Shown: positions 52,908 to 62,377 of the stretch, in pieces
Numbering within the stretch: the first letter of the stretch is position 1
Layout of the letters: each line of letters starts with the position of its first letter
Origin: Actinomycetota bacterium
GTDB taxonomy: Bacteria; Actinomycetota; Actinomycetes; Actinomycetales; Microbacteriaceae
Length of the DNA: 64,000 nt
Reading direction: 5' to 3'
NCBI GenBank assembly: GCA_947449765.1
Contig: CANFSP010000006.1
Span: 62,001 to 126,000 of the forward strand
Made by a program: the position numbers and the translations under genes
Notes under the pieces: generated by a model
Told to the model about the DNA's origin: nothing
Database searches by the model: none
What the model saw: the letters and a program-made list of their open reading frames with translations, nothing else

Positions 52908-54010
52908 CGATTTTCTTGAGCGGGGAAAAAGACTTCCTTGATGATCAAGATGATTGAGGCCGCAACGGGGATTGCAATAAGCGCGCCGAGGATGCCCAAC
53001 AGAACTCCGCCGGCCAACGCGGCAATTACCACGATTGAACCGGGTACGGAAACCGCTCGATTCATGATGCGTGGACTCAGCACGTAGGCCTCAATCTGCA
53101 TGTACACGATGTACCACACCGCGATGATGAGAGCGGTAAGTGGTGAGGTCATCAGCAGCTGAGATAACACGATGATGATCGTGGCGGAAAGTGTACCCAC
53201 GAGAGGGATGAGGGAACACAGGAATGCCACAAACGCAAACACGATGGCGGCTCGTCCACCCACGATCGTGAGGACGATGAACGTGAGGATTCCGTTCACG
53301 AGCGCCAATGTGATTTGACCGACAACATAGCGACCCACGCCAGAAGTAATTTGCTCGCTGAGAACGATGAAACGCTCGCGACGGGAGGCCGGAACAAACC
53401 GGTAGACGGTCTGTTTGATGGAATTAAGCGACGCCGTAAAGTACAGAGTCAAAATAACGACGATGACGGCCCCAACTAACCCGTTGAAGAACCCGATACC
53501 GATCTCGAGAGCGCCTCCGGCAATTTTTGAGATGTTAGCTGGGTCGCTAAAGAACTTGCTTATTTCGGAGAGGAGTTTGCTTACGTCGATGACGCCACCC
53601 AGCGACTTGTTGATGGAGTTGATCACATCTGTGTTGCTGAGATCAGCAATCAACTTGGGAATCGTCGCAATAAATGAGGTCACCTGCTCGGTGATCAAAG
53701 GGATGACGGAGAGAACCAGAGCGGTCAGTGCGCCGAGAACGACGATTACCACGGTGAGGATTGCTGCCCACCGGGGCAGACGCTTCTTCTCTAGCCAGCC
53801 GACGGCAGGGTCGAGTCCGAGAGCGAGAAACAGCGCCGCCCCAATATAGGTCAAAATCGTGGCCAAAGACCCAATCGCGGTCAGAATGACCAGCGCCAGT
53901 CCGACTCCTAGCGTTGCTATGAGGCCGATACGAAACGGGTGAGCTAACCGCACCGTTGACACACGGTGGGTGACTTCTGATTTGTCATCATTCGGTGTCG
54001 ATCGAGCCAT
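52904..54010 (-). CDS. AI-2E family transporter
   Basis: 368 residues with about eight membrane segments: FRIGLIATLGVGLALVILTAIGSLATILTYIGAALFLALGLDPAVGWLEKK at the N-terminus and a long central amphipathic region (residues ~115-170). The family (DUF20/PerM/TqsA) includes autoinducer exporters and Na+/H+ antiporters. Substrate unknown here. It is four bases downstream of the coiled-coil gene, so the two may be cotranscribed. Confidence 0.88.
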   Translation of the reverse strand: MARSTPNDDKSEVTHRVSTVRLAHPFRIGLIATLGVGLALVILTAIGSLATILTYIGAALFLALGLDPAVGWLEKKRLPRWAAILTVVIVVLGALTALVLSVIPLITEQVTSFIATIPKLIADLSNTDVINSINKSLGGVIDVSKLLSEISKFFSDPANISKIAGGALEIGIGFFNGLVGAVIVVILTLYFTASLNSIKQTVYRFVPASRRERFIVLSEQITSGVGRYVVGQITLALVNGILTFIVLTIVGGRAAIVFAFVAFLCSLIPLVGTLSATIIIVLSQLLMTSPLTALIIAVWYIVYMQIEAYVLSPRIMNRAVSVPGSIVVIAALAGGVLLGILGALIAIPVAASIILIIKEVFFPAQENR

Positions 54011-54013
54011 GTT

Positions 54014-55300
54014 TTAGTCCTTCTTGAGTGAGGCTGACTTGGTTGACGTGACCGGGGAAGGCTGCTGAGGTGTCGAGGTCGAGGTTTTGACGGGCTTGGT
54101 TTTAACCGGCCCGGTATTTACCGTCGCAATCGGAGAAGTCGATGTCTTGGGCTGAGTTGGACGTGACGGTGCCGATTTTGCGCTCGGTGGAGTCGCCTCG
54201 GGTGCGCCAGCAACGAGGTTCTTTGCATTAGTGTCGGCCGCTGTGGAAATCACCGTCTTAAGGGTCTTGAGGTGTTTCAGCAGAATTTCACGTTGTGAAT
54301 TCAGGGCCGCAACCTGAGTTTCGGCATTCTCGATCAGTTCGCGTCCACGTTCGTGAGCTGACGCGATAATCGTCGCGCTCTCTGAGTTGGCCTGTCCCAA
54401 AATTGCTAATGCCCGGGCGTCAACTGCTTCGCGCAACGTAATTGAATCAAGATGAGCCTGTTCGTTGATCGCCTCAATTTCCCGAATGAGCTCCGCCTTA
54501 CGGGAAATCAATCCTTGAACCTGGTTTTTGGCGTCATCGATATATTTTTGAGTCGCCATGACAGCCTGGGAGTGCTTCATCATGTACTCGCGCTCATTTT
54601 CTTCGCGTGCGAGGCAACTGACCGCGTCTTGGCGAACCAGCTCGAGAACTTTGTCGTTGATGACTTCGGGTGCGTCTTGGTTGAGTTCCGCCACAGCAAG
54701 CAAGCGCAAGTCCGACATTTCTCGACTTACCTGAGCCAGCAGGAGCTCTACCTCTCGTTGCGAGGTGGCCCGCTCCCGTGCGGCCTCCGTGACAGCGAGA
54801 CGGTGAATTTCCGTGGAATCCCGATCCGCTTCTTCGAGCATCTTCTCGACGCGGTCCTGCGTGACACGAATCAATTTTTCGGCATCCGCGGCCGTTTGAT
54901 CGGCGAGGTGATCCGACGCAATCTGAGCATTTTTGATGATTTCGGCCGCAGTTTCTTGCGCCGTTTCGAGAATGCGTTCACGTTCGCGGTCGATTGCCAT
55001 CTTGATGTTGTATGCATCGGCATTTGCTTGGGTAAGGACACTCGCGGCCTGCTTTTCGGCCGCGTTCATCGTTGCGGCAAGAGCCTCACCGAGGCCCACA
55101 AATGTCGGCTTTCCGACTTGGTCCAGGGTGGCCTGCAGGCTATCGACTCGCTGATTGAGCTCGTCGATGGTCTCAATGCTCTTGTCGAGCTCGGTCTTGG
55201 TCAACAAGAGTTCGCGTCGAAGCCTCGTGAGTGTGCGGTCAACCTCTTCAGGGTTGTACCCGCGCACGACGCGCGCGAATTCAGCCTCGTTGGTGGACAT
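54014..55300 (-). CDS. DivIVA-like coiled-coil protein
   Basis: 428 residues. A DivIVA-type N-terminus (EFARVVRGYNPEEVDRTLTRLRREL) is followed by nearly continuous coiled coil (about residues 35-350) and a Thr/Pro/Lys-rich tail. It resembles polar-growth scaffold proteins of actinobacteria (DivIVA, FilP or Scy type). It probably acts at the membrane or poles. No enzyme motif is present. Confidence 0.82.
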   Translation of the reverse strand: MSTNEAEFARVVRGYNPEEVDRTLTRLRRELLLTKTELDKSIETIDELNQRVDSLQATLDQVGKPTFVGLGEALAATMNAAEKQAASVLTQANADAYNIKMAIDRERERILETAQETAAEIIKNAQIASDHLADQTAADAEKLIRVTQDRVEKMLEEADRDSTEIHRLAVTEAARERATSQREVELLLAQVSREMSDLRLLAVAELNQDAPEVINDKVLELVRQDAVSCLAREENEREYMMKHSQAVMATQKYIDDAKNQVQGLISRKAELIREIEAINEQAHLDSITLREAVDARALAILGQANSESATIIASAHERGRELIENAETQVAALNSQREILLKHLKTLKTVISTAADTNAKNLVAGAPEATPPSAKSAPSRPTQPKTSTSPIATVNTGPVKTKPVKTSTSTPQQPSPVTSTKSASLKKD

Positions 55301-55410
55301 GGCTTGAGCCTACACTTTCGTCAGGAGAGCAGAAATTCTAGTTTAGCCCGCCCTCATTGGCCCCCTGCGCGTTGAGGATGCTCACAGGACATATCGGGTA
55401 TCTTGGTGAC

Positions 55411-55442
55411 GTCCGCTGTTCGTCGCGGACCCTCACTTTTTT
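55411..55442 (+). terminator. Hairpin and T-run in the leader of the membrane-protein gene
   Basis: GTCCGC pairs with GCGGAC around an 8-base loop, followed six bases later by six T. It lies 15 bases before the GTG start at 55458 and could attenuate transcription. The 156-base gap is divergent, and no promoter was clear. Confidence 0.35.
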
Positions 55443-55457
55443 GTTCAAGGAGCTGGC

Positions 55458-57263
55458 GTGGTTCGACTCATTTCTGCCATCGTCACGTTGATAATCGCGG
55501 CAGTCTTTCTCGGCGTGGGCATCACGTTCAAGTTTTTTTCGGATTCTGCTCCTATCAGTGAACCCATCAACGTTGCCGGCTTTACGGAAACCTATCTGGT
55601 GATTGATCGCGATGTCATGGTTCAGCACGCCGGCAAGCAGGTTGTCATCGCCACAGGAACCGGCCCCAACACTGCCGCATTCGGCGCAAATAATGACGTT
55701 ACGTCGTGGCTAGGTGGATCCGCTTACGTGCGCGTTGGGATCAACGATCAGACTGGCGATTTGACGTACACGCATGTCAGCGCCGAGGAAAGCACGAAAG
55801 ACGCCCCAATCGCAGCGGCCACCGCCGACAGTCAAAAGATTACGTCGCCGGCGGGTTCGGATATGTGGCTTGGAGACGCTTCCACCCCTGACGGTAGTGC
55901 TCAATTGGTGATGAAAATTGGTCAAGATGAATCAGTGATTGTCGCATCCGATGGAAAGGCCCCCCTTCCGGCGAGTGTGACTGTGCAGTGGCAGCGCCCG
56001 AAACCTGTCTTCTTGTGGATGACGGATGACATTCTCATGTTGGTGGGAGGCGGATTCCTCTTGCTGGGCATCATCCTCTACCTGTGGGCCCTGCGCTATC
56101 TACGAGGCACGCGTGGACCACGACGCCGAGGCAGGTTACCTCGACCGCCGCGCCCATCCATGCGCGATGTTCGCAAGGCGACCCCGCGTATTTCTCGAGG
56201 CAAGGCTCGCGGTCGACGCGCGACGGCACGAACAAGTTTTATTGCACTCGGCCTCGTGGGCGCACTCACCGTCGGCCTCACGGGGTGTGCCGAAATCCTG
56301 CCCGGTGGCACCGTTGTCACACCCGCACCTACCGAGACCACGAAGCCCGCTGGAGACGGGCCGCGGGTCGTGGTCACCGAACGTCAAATGCAGCTCATCC
56401 TGAGTGAAGTGGTCGACACGCTCACGAATGCCGACGCGGCGAACGATGAGCAGCTCATCCAGACGCGCTTTACTGGTGTTGCGTTGGCGCAGAGACTTGC
56501 ACGGTATGCGATGCGCAAATCGAATGCCGAAATCACCGCATTACCTGGGTTAACCGCAACGCCTGTGCAACTTCTGTTGCCTCAGGCGACTGAGCTGTGG
56601 CCGCGGTCTGTGCTTGCCATCGTCAAAGCCACTCAAGCTATCAAGGAGGGCGAAGATCCCCCCTCGATGGTTGTGGTGTTAACCCAACAATCGCCGAGAA
56701 CAAATTACAAGGTTTCGTATTTGGCGAGCCTTCAGGCCAATCAGGTGCTGCCCGAGGTGGCCGCTCCTCAGACTGGATCTCAGCTCATCGCTCAAGACAC
56801 CGAGCTTCTGAAAATTAGCCCGAAAGATTTGCCGGCTGCGTATGCCGATGTCATCTATAGCGGTGATGCGAGTAAGTACGCTGTTCTCTTTGATAAGGAA
56901 AGCGACAAACTACGTCCTGTTTTGGTTGAGGAGCGTGCTCAACAGCAGGGAAACAACGAAGTGACCGTGACATATGAGGACACGGCCGGTGTGCTTTCGT
57001 CTCCGATAGCGTTTGGAACCGTCGATTCTGGCGCACTCGTTGCGGTCGAAGTGGATGAAAATGCCCAATTCATCCCGCTTGGTGATCGTGATTTGAAACT
57101 GACTGGCCAACTCGCAGCACTGTCTGGCATTCAAATCACCCAATATCCCACGCGTGCTACCTATGGTCTTCAACTGTTGTTTTACGTACCGGCTGCCGAT
57201 TCACCGGACAAGATTCAATTGTTGGGCTACAACGAGCACCTCGTCCGGATTGCGACCCGGTAG
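55458..57263 (+). CDS. Membrane protein with internal lipobox-like segment (possible fusion)
   Basis: 601 residues from GTG 55458 after AAGGAG. Segment 1 (residues ~3-25) is a membrane span, then a beta-rich outer domain, a second span near 188-212, an Arg-rich loop, and a third hydrophobic stretch ending in VGLTGCAE at ~270-285. That last part reads like a lipoprotein signal peptide (LxxC), yet lies inside one continuous frame. The remaining ~320 residues are a Thr/Pro-led extracellular-type domain. Topology in-out-in-out is consistent. Function unknown. Confidence 0.8.
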   Translation: MVRLISAIVTLIIAAVFLGVGITFKFFSDSAPISEPINVAGFTETYLVIDRDVMVQHAGKQVVIATGTGPNTAAFGANNDVTSWLGGSAYVRVGINDQTGDLTYTHVSAEESTKDAPIAAATADSQKITSPAGSDMWLGDASTPDGSAQLVMKIGQDESVIVASDGKAPLPASVTVQWQRPKPVFLWMTDDILMLVGGGFLLLGIILYLWALRYLRGTRGPRRRGRLPRPPRPSMRDVRKATPRISRGKARGRRATARTSFIALGLVGALTVGLTGCAEILPGGTVVTPAPTETTKPAGDGPRVVVTERQMQLILSEVVDTLTNADAANDEQLIQTRFTGVALAQRLARYAMRKSNAEITALPGLTATPVQLLLPQATELWPRSVLAIVKATQAIKEGEDPPSMVVVLTQQSPRTNYKVSYLASLQANQVLPEVAAPQTGSQLIAQDTELLKISPKDLPAAYADVIYSGDASKYAVLFDKESDKLRPVLVEERAQQQGNNEVTVTYEDTAGVLSSPIAFGTVDSGALVAVEVDENAQFIPLGDRDLKLTGQLAALSGIQITQYPTRATYGLQLLFYVPAADSPDKIQLLGYNEHLVRIATR

Positions 57264-58120
57264 TGGCTGAACCTGTGGACGCCGTCACACTAGCTGATGT
57301 CGTCGTCGATGCGGATGAGGCAACCTTCGTCGAGTACGTTCAGCTCTCACAGTCGGTCCCGGTCATTGTTGAGGTTTACGCGGGACAGCCCGCGGGACAG
57401 CCTTCGGGCCCTGCCGAAGCATCCGCACCACTCGAAAGGCTTGTTCGCTTAAAGCAGGGTGCTCTGCTTCTCGTGCGGGTCAACGCGCTCTCCGCTCCAG
57501 AAATCGTTGAGGCGCTCCAGGTGCGAGCACTTCCTGCACTGGTCGCTTTTATTGGCGGACAGCTCGCTCCGCTCACCGAAGGACCGCAGCTCGACACCAC
57601 GTTGGGCCAAATCGTTGATCGAGTCATTGAGGTGGCCGCTCGCAGTGGCGTCACTCGTCGCATCTCGATAGCAGGTGATGACGAAGCGCGGGACGAGGGG
57701 GAACTACTCGACGAAAATCACCGTGCTGCAGCCGATGCACTGATGGAGGGTGATTACGAATCCGCGAGCGATGCGTATTCACGAGCCATCGAAGCCAACC
57801 CGGCGGACGTGGTCGCCAAAGCGGGACTCGCACACATCGCACTTGTGCAGCGCCTGGCTGGCAAGAGCCTCGCCGACATTCGACAAGCCGCCGCCGCGCA
57901 TCCTCACGACATTGACGCACTGTGTGACGTTGCGGATCTCGACCTCTCCGGTGGTCACGTCGAGGACGCCTGCAATCGACTTCTCACCGCCTTCGCTACG
58001 GCTGACCAAGGCGTGCGGGAGAAGTTGCGTGCGCGGCTACTGGACTACTTTCTTATCGTGGGTGATGCTGACCCCAGAATCATCTCGGCTCGCACCAGGC
58101 TAGCGAACCTGCTCTTCTAG
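57263..58120 (+). CDS. CnoX-like thioredoxin/TPR protein
   Basis: 285 residues from GTG 57263, overlapping the previous stop. Residues 1-~110 resemble a thioredoxin fold (VPVIVEVYAG...LLLVRVNA...VRALPALVAFIGGQ) without a CxxC pair. TPR-like helices follow (ADALMEGDYESASDAYSRAIEANPADVVAKAGLAHIAL). This matches YbbN/CnoX chaperedoxins, which protect unfolded proteins. The stop overlaps the glgB stop by four bases (CTAG). Confidence 0.85.
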   Translation: MAEPVDAVTLADVVVDADEATFVEYVQLSQSVPVIVEVYAGQPAGQPSGPAEASAPLERLVRLKQGALLLVRVNALSAPEIVEALQVRALPALVAFIGGQLAPLTEGPQLDTTLGQIVDRVIEVAARSGVTRRISIAGDDEARDEGELLDENHRAAADALMEGDYESASDAYSRAIEANPADVVAKAGLAHIALVQRLAGKSLADIRQAAAAHPHDIDALCDVADLDLSGGHVEDACNRLLTAFATADQGVREKLRARLLDYFLIVGDADPRIISARTRLANLLF

Positions 58121-60345
58121 CTCGGGGAGTGCAAAAACAGCACGCCGAGTGGCGGGAGTGTGAGCTCGGCACTGTGGGGGAATCCGTTGTAACCGTCACT
58201 AGTCGTCGTCACGGTTCCGCCGTTGCCCACTCCAGAGCCGCCGTACTCCTGCGCATCCGAATTGAATATTTCACGCCACACCCCATCGCGCGGCAGACCG
58301 ACTCGGACGCCGTGGTGCGGGTGCCCGGCGAAGTTTGCGATCACGGCAACGGCGTTCCCCGCATGGTCGTAACGCACGAACGACACGATTTGTCGTTGAT
58401 TATCCCCACCATCAATCCACGCAAAGCCACCTGAATCGCCGTCGCGTTCCCACAGGGCAGGGGTGGCGCGATAGACGCTGTTGAGTTCACGAACGAGATC
58501 CTGGAGGCCCTGGTGCAGTGGCTGATCGAGAATCCACCAGTCAAGACCTCGTTCGGAGCTCCACTCTGACGGTTGCCCGAATTCCTGACCCATGAATAGG
58601 AGTTGCTTGCCCGGGTGGCCCCACATGAAGGCGAGATAGGCGCGCATGTTGGCGAGTTTTTGCCAGTGGTCACCGGGCATTTTCGCCAGAAGTGAGCCTT
58701 TACCGTGCACCACTTCGTCGTGGCTGATTGGAAGGATGAAGTTCTCGCTGAACGCATATTGGAACGAAAACGTGATGTCCCAGTGATGCCACGAACGATG
58801 CATGGGATCGCGCGAGATGTACTCGAGGCTGTCGTGCATCCATCCCATGTTCCACTTGAAACCGAAACCGAGCCCACCTGTTTCGGTCGATGCGGTGACG
58901 CCACCCCAACTGGTGGACTCTTCAGCGGCCATGATGACCCCGGGATGGTGTTTGTAAACCGTCGCGTTGGTCTCTTGGAGGAAGTTGATGGCCTCGAGGT
59001 TTTCACGGCCACCGAATTGATTAGGTAACCAGTCGCCTTCTTCGCGGCTGTAGTCGAGGTACAGCATGGATGCGACGGCATCCACCCGAAGTCCGTCCAC
59101 GTGGTACTCGTCAATCCAATACAGCGCGTTGGCGACGAGGAAATTGCGCACTTCGTTGCGGCCGAAGTCGAAGATGTAGGTTCCCCAGTCGGGATGTTCG
59201 CCGCGCCTCGGGTCGCCGTGTTCGTACAGGGGCTGTCCGTCGAAGCGGGCAAGCGCCCACTCGTCTTTGGGGAAGTGGCCTGGAACCCAATCGACGATGA
59301 CACCGATTCCGGCTTCGTGCAATCGGTCGATGAGGTATTTAAGGTCGTCCGGGTCTCCAAATCGAGCGCTGGGTGCGTAGTACCCGGTTACCTGATAACC
59401 CCAAGACGGGCCATAAGGATGCTCGGCCAATGGCATGAACTCCACGTGGGTGAATCCAACATGGCGTACGTGACCAATCAGGTCGTCGGCAAGTTCGCGG
59501 TACGACTTGCCAACCCGCCACGAGCCGACGTGTAACTCGTAGATGCTCATGGGTTCTGCGTGAGGTTGCGCCTTTTCGCGTGCCGCGAGCCAGGCGTCGT
59601 CGCTCCATTCGTGGTGAGATGCTGCAACGATCGAGCCGGTGGCCGGTGGGCATTCGGTCTGGCGAGCCATGGGATCGGCTTTTTCTATCCAGTCCCCGCC
59701 AGCCGTCAAAATCTGAAACTTGTAGACGGCGCCAGGGTGAACGTCAGGAACAAAAATTTCCCACACACCGCTTCGACCCAGGCTGCGCATGGCGTGACCG
59801 AGACCATTCCAGTCGTTGAATGAGCCTGTGACGCGGACGGCTTTCGCGTTAGGTGCCCACACCGCAAAGGCGGTTCCCTGCACCTTCGCATCCACACTTG
59901 CATGGTCCCGGTAGCGTGCACCGAGAGCCTCCCACAAACGCTCATGTCGCCCTTCGGCGATGAGGTGCAAGTCGAGTTCGCCTACGGTGGGTGCAAAACG
60001 ATAGGGGTCGTCGGCAACCCACACGGCCCCGTCGTCGTAGCGCGTTTCAATCTGGTAATCCACAAAGCCCAAGACGTGCGCACCCTGCCAGATGCCGAAT
60101 TCCAGGTGGGCGAGTTCAATTCGGGCGCCGGACGACGTGATTGCGGTGACCTCGCGGGCAAGGGGACGACGCACCCGAATGACATGAACGACGTCGGAAC
60201 CCTCGGCTGGCGAAATTTCGTGCTGACCCAACACACTGTGCGGGTCGTAGTGCATGCCTTCAGAGACGTGCCACAGGTCGTGCGAGTCAGGCGTCGGGGC
60301 GCTCCAAGAATCAGCCGGTGTCGAATTTTTTTTCTGCGTACTCAT
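58117..60345 (-). CDS. glgB: 1,4-alpha-glucan branching enzyme
   Basis: 742 residues. N-terminal CBM48-like modules, then GH13: DGLRVDAVASMLYLDY (nucleophile Asp), IMAAEESTSWGG (Glu), FILPISHDEVVHGKGS, and the C-terminal beta domain. It adds alpha-1,6 branches to alpha-glucan. ATG overlaps the glgE stop by four bases, so the two are translated together. Confidence 0.96.
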   Translation of the reverse strand: MSTQKKNSTPADSWSAPTPDSHDLWHVSEGMHYDPHSVLGQHEISPAEGSDVVHVIRVRRPLAREVTAITSSGARIELAHLEFGIWQGAHVLGFVDYQIETRYDDGAVWVADDPYRFAPTVGELDLHLIAEGRHERLWEALGARYRDHASVDAKVQGTAFAVWAPNAKAVRVTGSFNDWNGLGHAMRSLGRSGVWEIFVPDVHPGAVYKFQILTAGGDWIEKADPMARQTECPPATGSIVAASHHEWSDDAWLAAREKAQPHAEPMSIYELHVGSWRVGKSYRELADDLIGHVRHVGFTHVEFMPLAEHPYGPSWGYQVTGYYAPSARFGDPDDLKYLIDRLHEAGIGVIVDWVPGHFPKDEWALARFDGQPLYEHGDPRRGEHPDWGTYIFDFGRNEVRNFLVANALYWIDEYHVDGLRVDAVASMLYLDYSREEGDWLPNQFGGRENLEAINFLQETNATVYKHHPGVIMAAEESTSWGGVTASTETGGLGFGFKWNMGWMHDSLEYISRDPMHRSWHHWDITFSFQYAFSENFILPISHDEVVHGKGSLLAKMPGDHWQKLANMRAYLAFMWGHPGKQLLFMGQEFGQPSEWSSERGLDWWILDQPLHQGLQDLVRELNSVYRATPALWERDGDSGGFAWIDGGDNQRQIVSFVRYDHAGNAVAVIANFAGHPHHGVRVGLPRDGVWREIFNSDAQEYGGSGVGNGGTVTTTSDGYNGFPHSAELTLPPLGVLFLHSPS

Positions 60346-62336
60346 GTGGGCCTCACCAGAGTGATGATGTGGACAGGGTGTTCATGCGGGTCCAGTCGAA
60401 CGTAGTTGTGAGCACCCCAGCCGAAAGTGTTGCCACTGATCAGGTCACGAGCGGGAACGGGGGAGTCCCACGCTAGTCCCAGCGCGGGTAGGTCAAGGTG
60501 CACAGTCGTTTCCCGAACCGCGTGGGGGTCAGTGTTCACGACGACGATGATGGTGTCATCGGTGCCCGTTGGGGAGAGCGCTGCCGGAAGATGCTTGCTG
60601 TAACACAGAATTGCGTCGTCATCAGTGGCGTGGAATCGGATGTTTCGCAACTGGCTCAAGGCAGGGTGTTCCCGACGAATGGTGTTGAGCAGCGTGATGA
60701 ACGGGGCGAGCGAATCACCCGTTGCTTCGGCGCCGGCAAAGTCTCGCGGACGGAACTCATACTTCTCGTTGTCGATGTACTCCTCCGCCCCGGCTCGAGC
60801 AACCGACTCATAAAGTTCGAACCCGGAGTAGACGCCCCACAGTGGGGCGGCAGTTGCGGCGATGGCAGCGCGAACCACAAACGCGGGTCGTCCACCGAAT
60901 TGAAGGTATCCGGTGAGGATGTCAGGAGTGTTGACGAACAGATTGGGACGCATGAAATGCGCAGTCTCTGAGCTCACCGAGGTGAGAAATTCGGTGAGCT
61001 CAGCCTTGGTGTTGCGCCACGTGAAATATGAATAGGACTGGTCAAAGCCCACCTTGGCCAGCGTCTGCATCATGGCCGGACGGGTGAAGGCTTCGGCGAG
61101 AAAAATAACCTCGGGGTGTTGCGCTTTGACCTCACCAATCAGCCACGCCCAAAAATCAACGGGTTTTGTGTGGGGATTATCGACCCGAAAAATCGTGACA
61201 CCGTGCGAAATCCACAGCAGCACGATTCGCAAGACTTCGGCACGAATACCTGCGGGATCGTTATCGAAATTTATTGGGTAGATGTCTTGATACTTCTTTG
61301 GCGGATTTTCCGCGAACGCAATCGAACCATCGGGCAATACGGTGAACCATTCGGGGTGATCCTTGGCCCACGGGTGGTCTGGTGCCGCTTGCAGCGCGAG
61401 GTCGAGGGCTATTTCAATTCCCAGCTTGTTCGCTTTCGCCACGAACGCCCTGAAGTCACTCACCGTACCGAGTTCGGGATGAATGGCGTCGTGCCCGCCC
61501 TCGGTGGAGCCAATGGCCCACGGTGATCCCGGGTCGTGAGGTCCTGGGGTGAGTGTGTTGTTAGGACCCTTGCGATTGATGCGCCCAATCGGGTGAATGG
61601 GTGGCAGGTAAAGCACGTTAAATCCCATTGCCGCGACGGCCGGGAGGCGCTTAGCTGCTGTCTTAAAGGTGCCCGACTTCCACGACCTATCCTTCTTCTG
61701 CTGTGCTCCCTCAGATCTCGGGAAGAATTCGTACCAGCTTGCGAAGCCTGCCAGTTGTCGGTCAACACGCAGCGGGTAATCCGCACTTCGGGTAGCGAGA
61801 GAAGTGATGGGATGTTCCGCGAGTAGGGCATCCACTTTCTCGCCAGTGGCGTCGTACAGGCGTGTCAGCGGGTCAGTTGCCGGGTTGGCGAGCGCTTCGG
61901 CAATTTTCTCCAGTGCTGCCCGGTCCTGAGCCGAGCGCGCTTCATCCGCTGCTGCTCGTGTAAAGATCTGGCGTCCCAGTGTCATCATGACGTCCACGTC
62001 GATGCCAGCGGGTACTTTTATTTCGGCGTTGTGGAGCCAGGTGGCATAGTCATCGCTGTAGCCCTCGATGCAGAAAGAAAAGTTTCCCGCCTTCGTCATC
62101 GGAAGATCGACGCCCCACAGGTCTCGTCCTTCACCAATCGGTGTAAGGGGAACCCTCGTGGTGACGCCATCGGGGGAGCGAAGGTGTAGGGCTGCTCCCA
62201 CGGCATCGTGTCCCTCTCGAAAGACGGTTGCCCGGAAGGGAACGATCTCACCCACGAAAGCACTCGGACTTAGTCCGGACTCATCAAGACGCGGTGAAAC
62301 ATCTATGATGGGAATTCGTCCGATAGCGGGGAGCAT
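60342..62336 (-). CDS. glgE: Alpha-1,4-glucan:maltose-1-phosphate maltosyltransferase
   Basis: 664 residues. GlgE signature IFRVDNPHTKPVDFWAWL with the catalytic Asp, EAFTRPAMM (Glu), and the N-terminal domain with VSPRLDESGLSPSAFVGE. It extends alpha-glucan using maltose 1-phosphate from trehalose. Operon with glgB and, upstream, glgX. Confidence 0.96.
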   Translation of the reverse strand: MLPAIGRIPIIDVSPRLDESGLSPSAFVGEIVPFRATVFREGHDAVGAALHLRSPDGVTTRVPLTPIGEGRDLWGVDLPMTKAGNFSFCIEGYSDDYATWLHNAEIKVPAGIDVDVMMTLGRQIFTRAAADEARSAQDRAALEKIAEALANPATDPLTRLYDATGEKVDALLAEHPITSLATRSADYPLRVDRQLAGFASWYEFFPRSEGAQQKKDRSWKSGTFKTAAKRLPAVAAMGFNVLYLPPIHPIGRINRKGPNNTLTPGPHDPGSPWAIGSTEGGHDAIHPELGTVSDFRAFVAKANKLGIEIALDLALQAAPDHPWAKDHPEWFTVLPDGSIAFAENPPKKYQDIYPINFDNDPAGIRAEVLRIVLLWISHGVTIFRVDNPHTKPVDFWAWLIGEVKAQHPEVIFLAEAFTRPAMMQTLAKVGFDQSYSYFTWRNTKAELTEFLTSVSSETAHFMRPNLFVNTPDILTGYLQFGGRPAFVVRAAIAATAAPLWGVYSGFELYESVARAGAEEYIDNEKYEFRPRDFAGAEATGDSLAPFITLLNTIRREHPALSQLRNIRFHATDDDAILCYSKHLPAALSPTGTDDTIIVVVNTDPHAVRETTVHLDLPALGLAWDSPVPARDLISGNTFGWGAHNYVRLDPHEHPVHIITLVRPT

Positions 62337-62377
62337 GGAACGAAACTATCCGGTTTAGTCCGACTTAGCGAGAAGCA

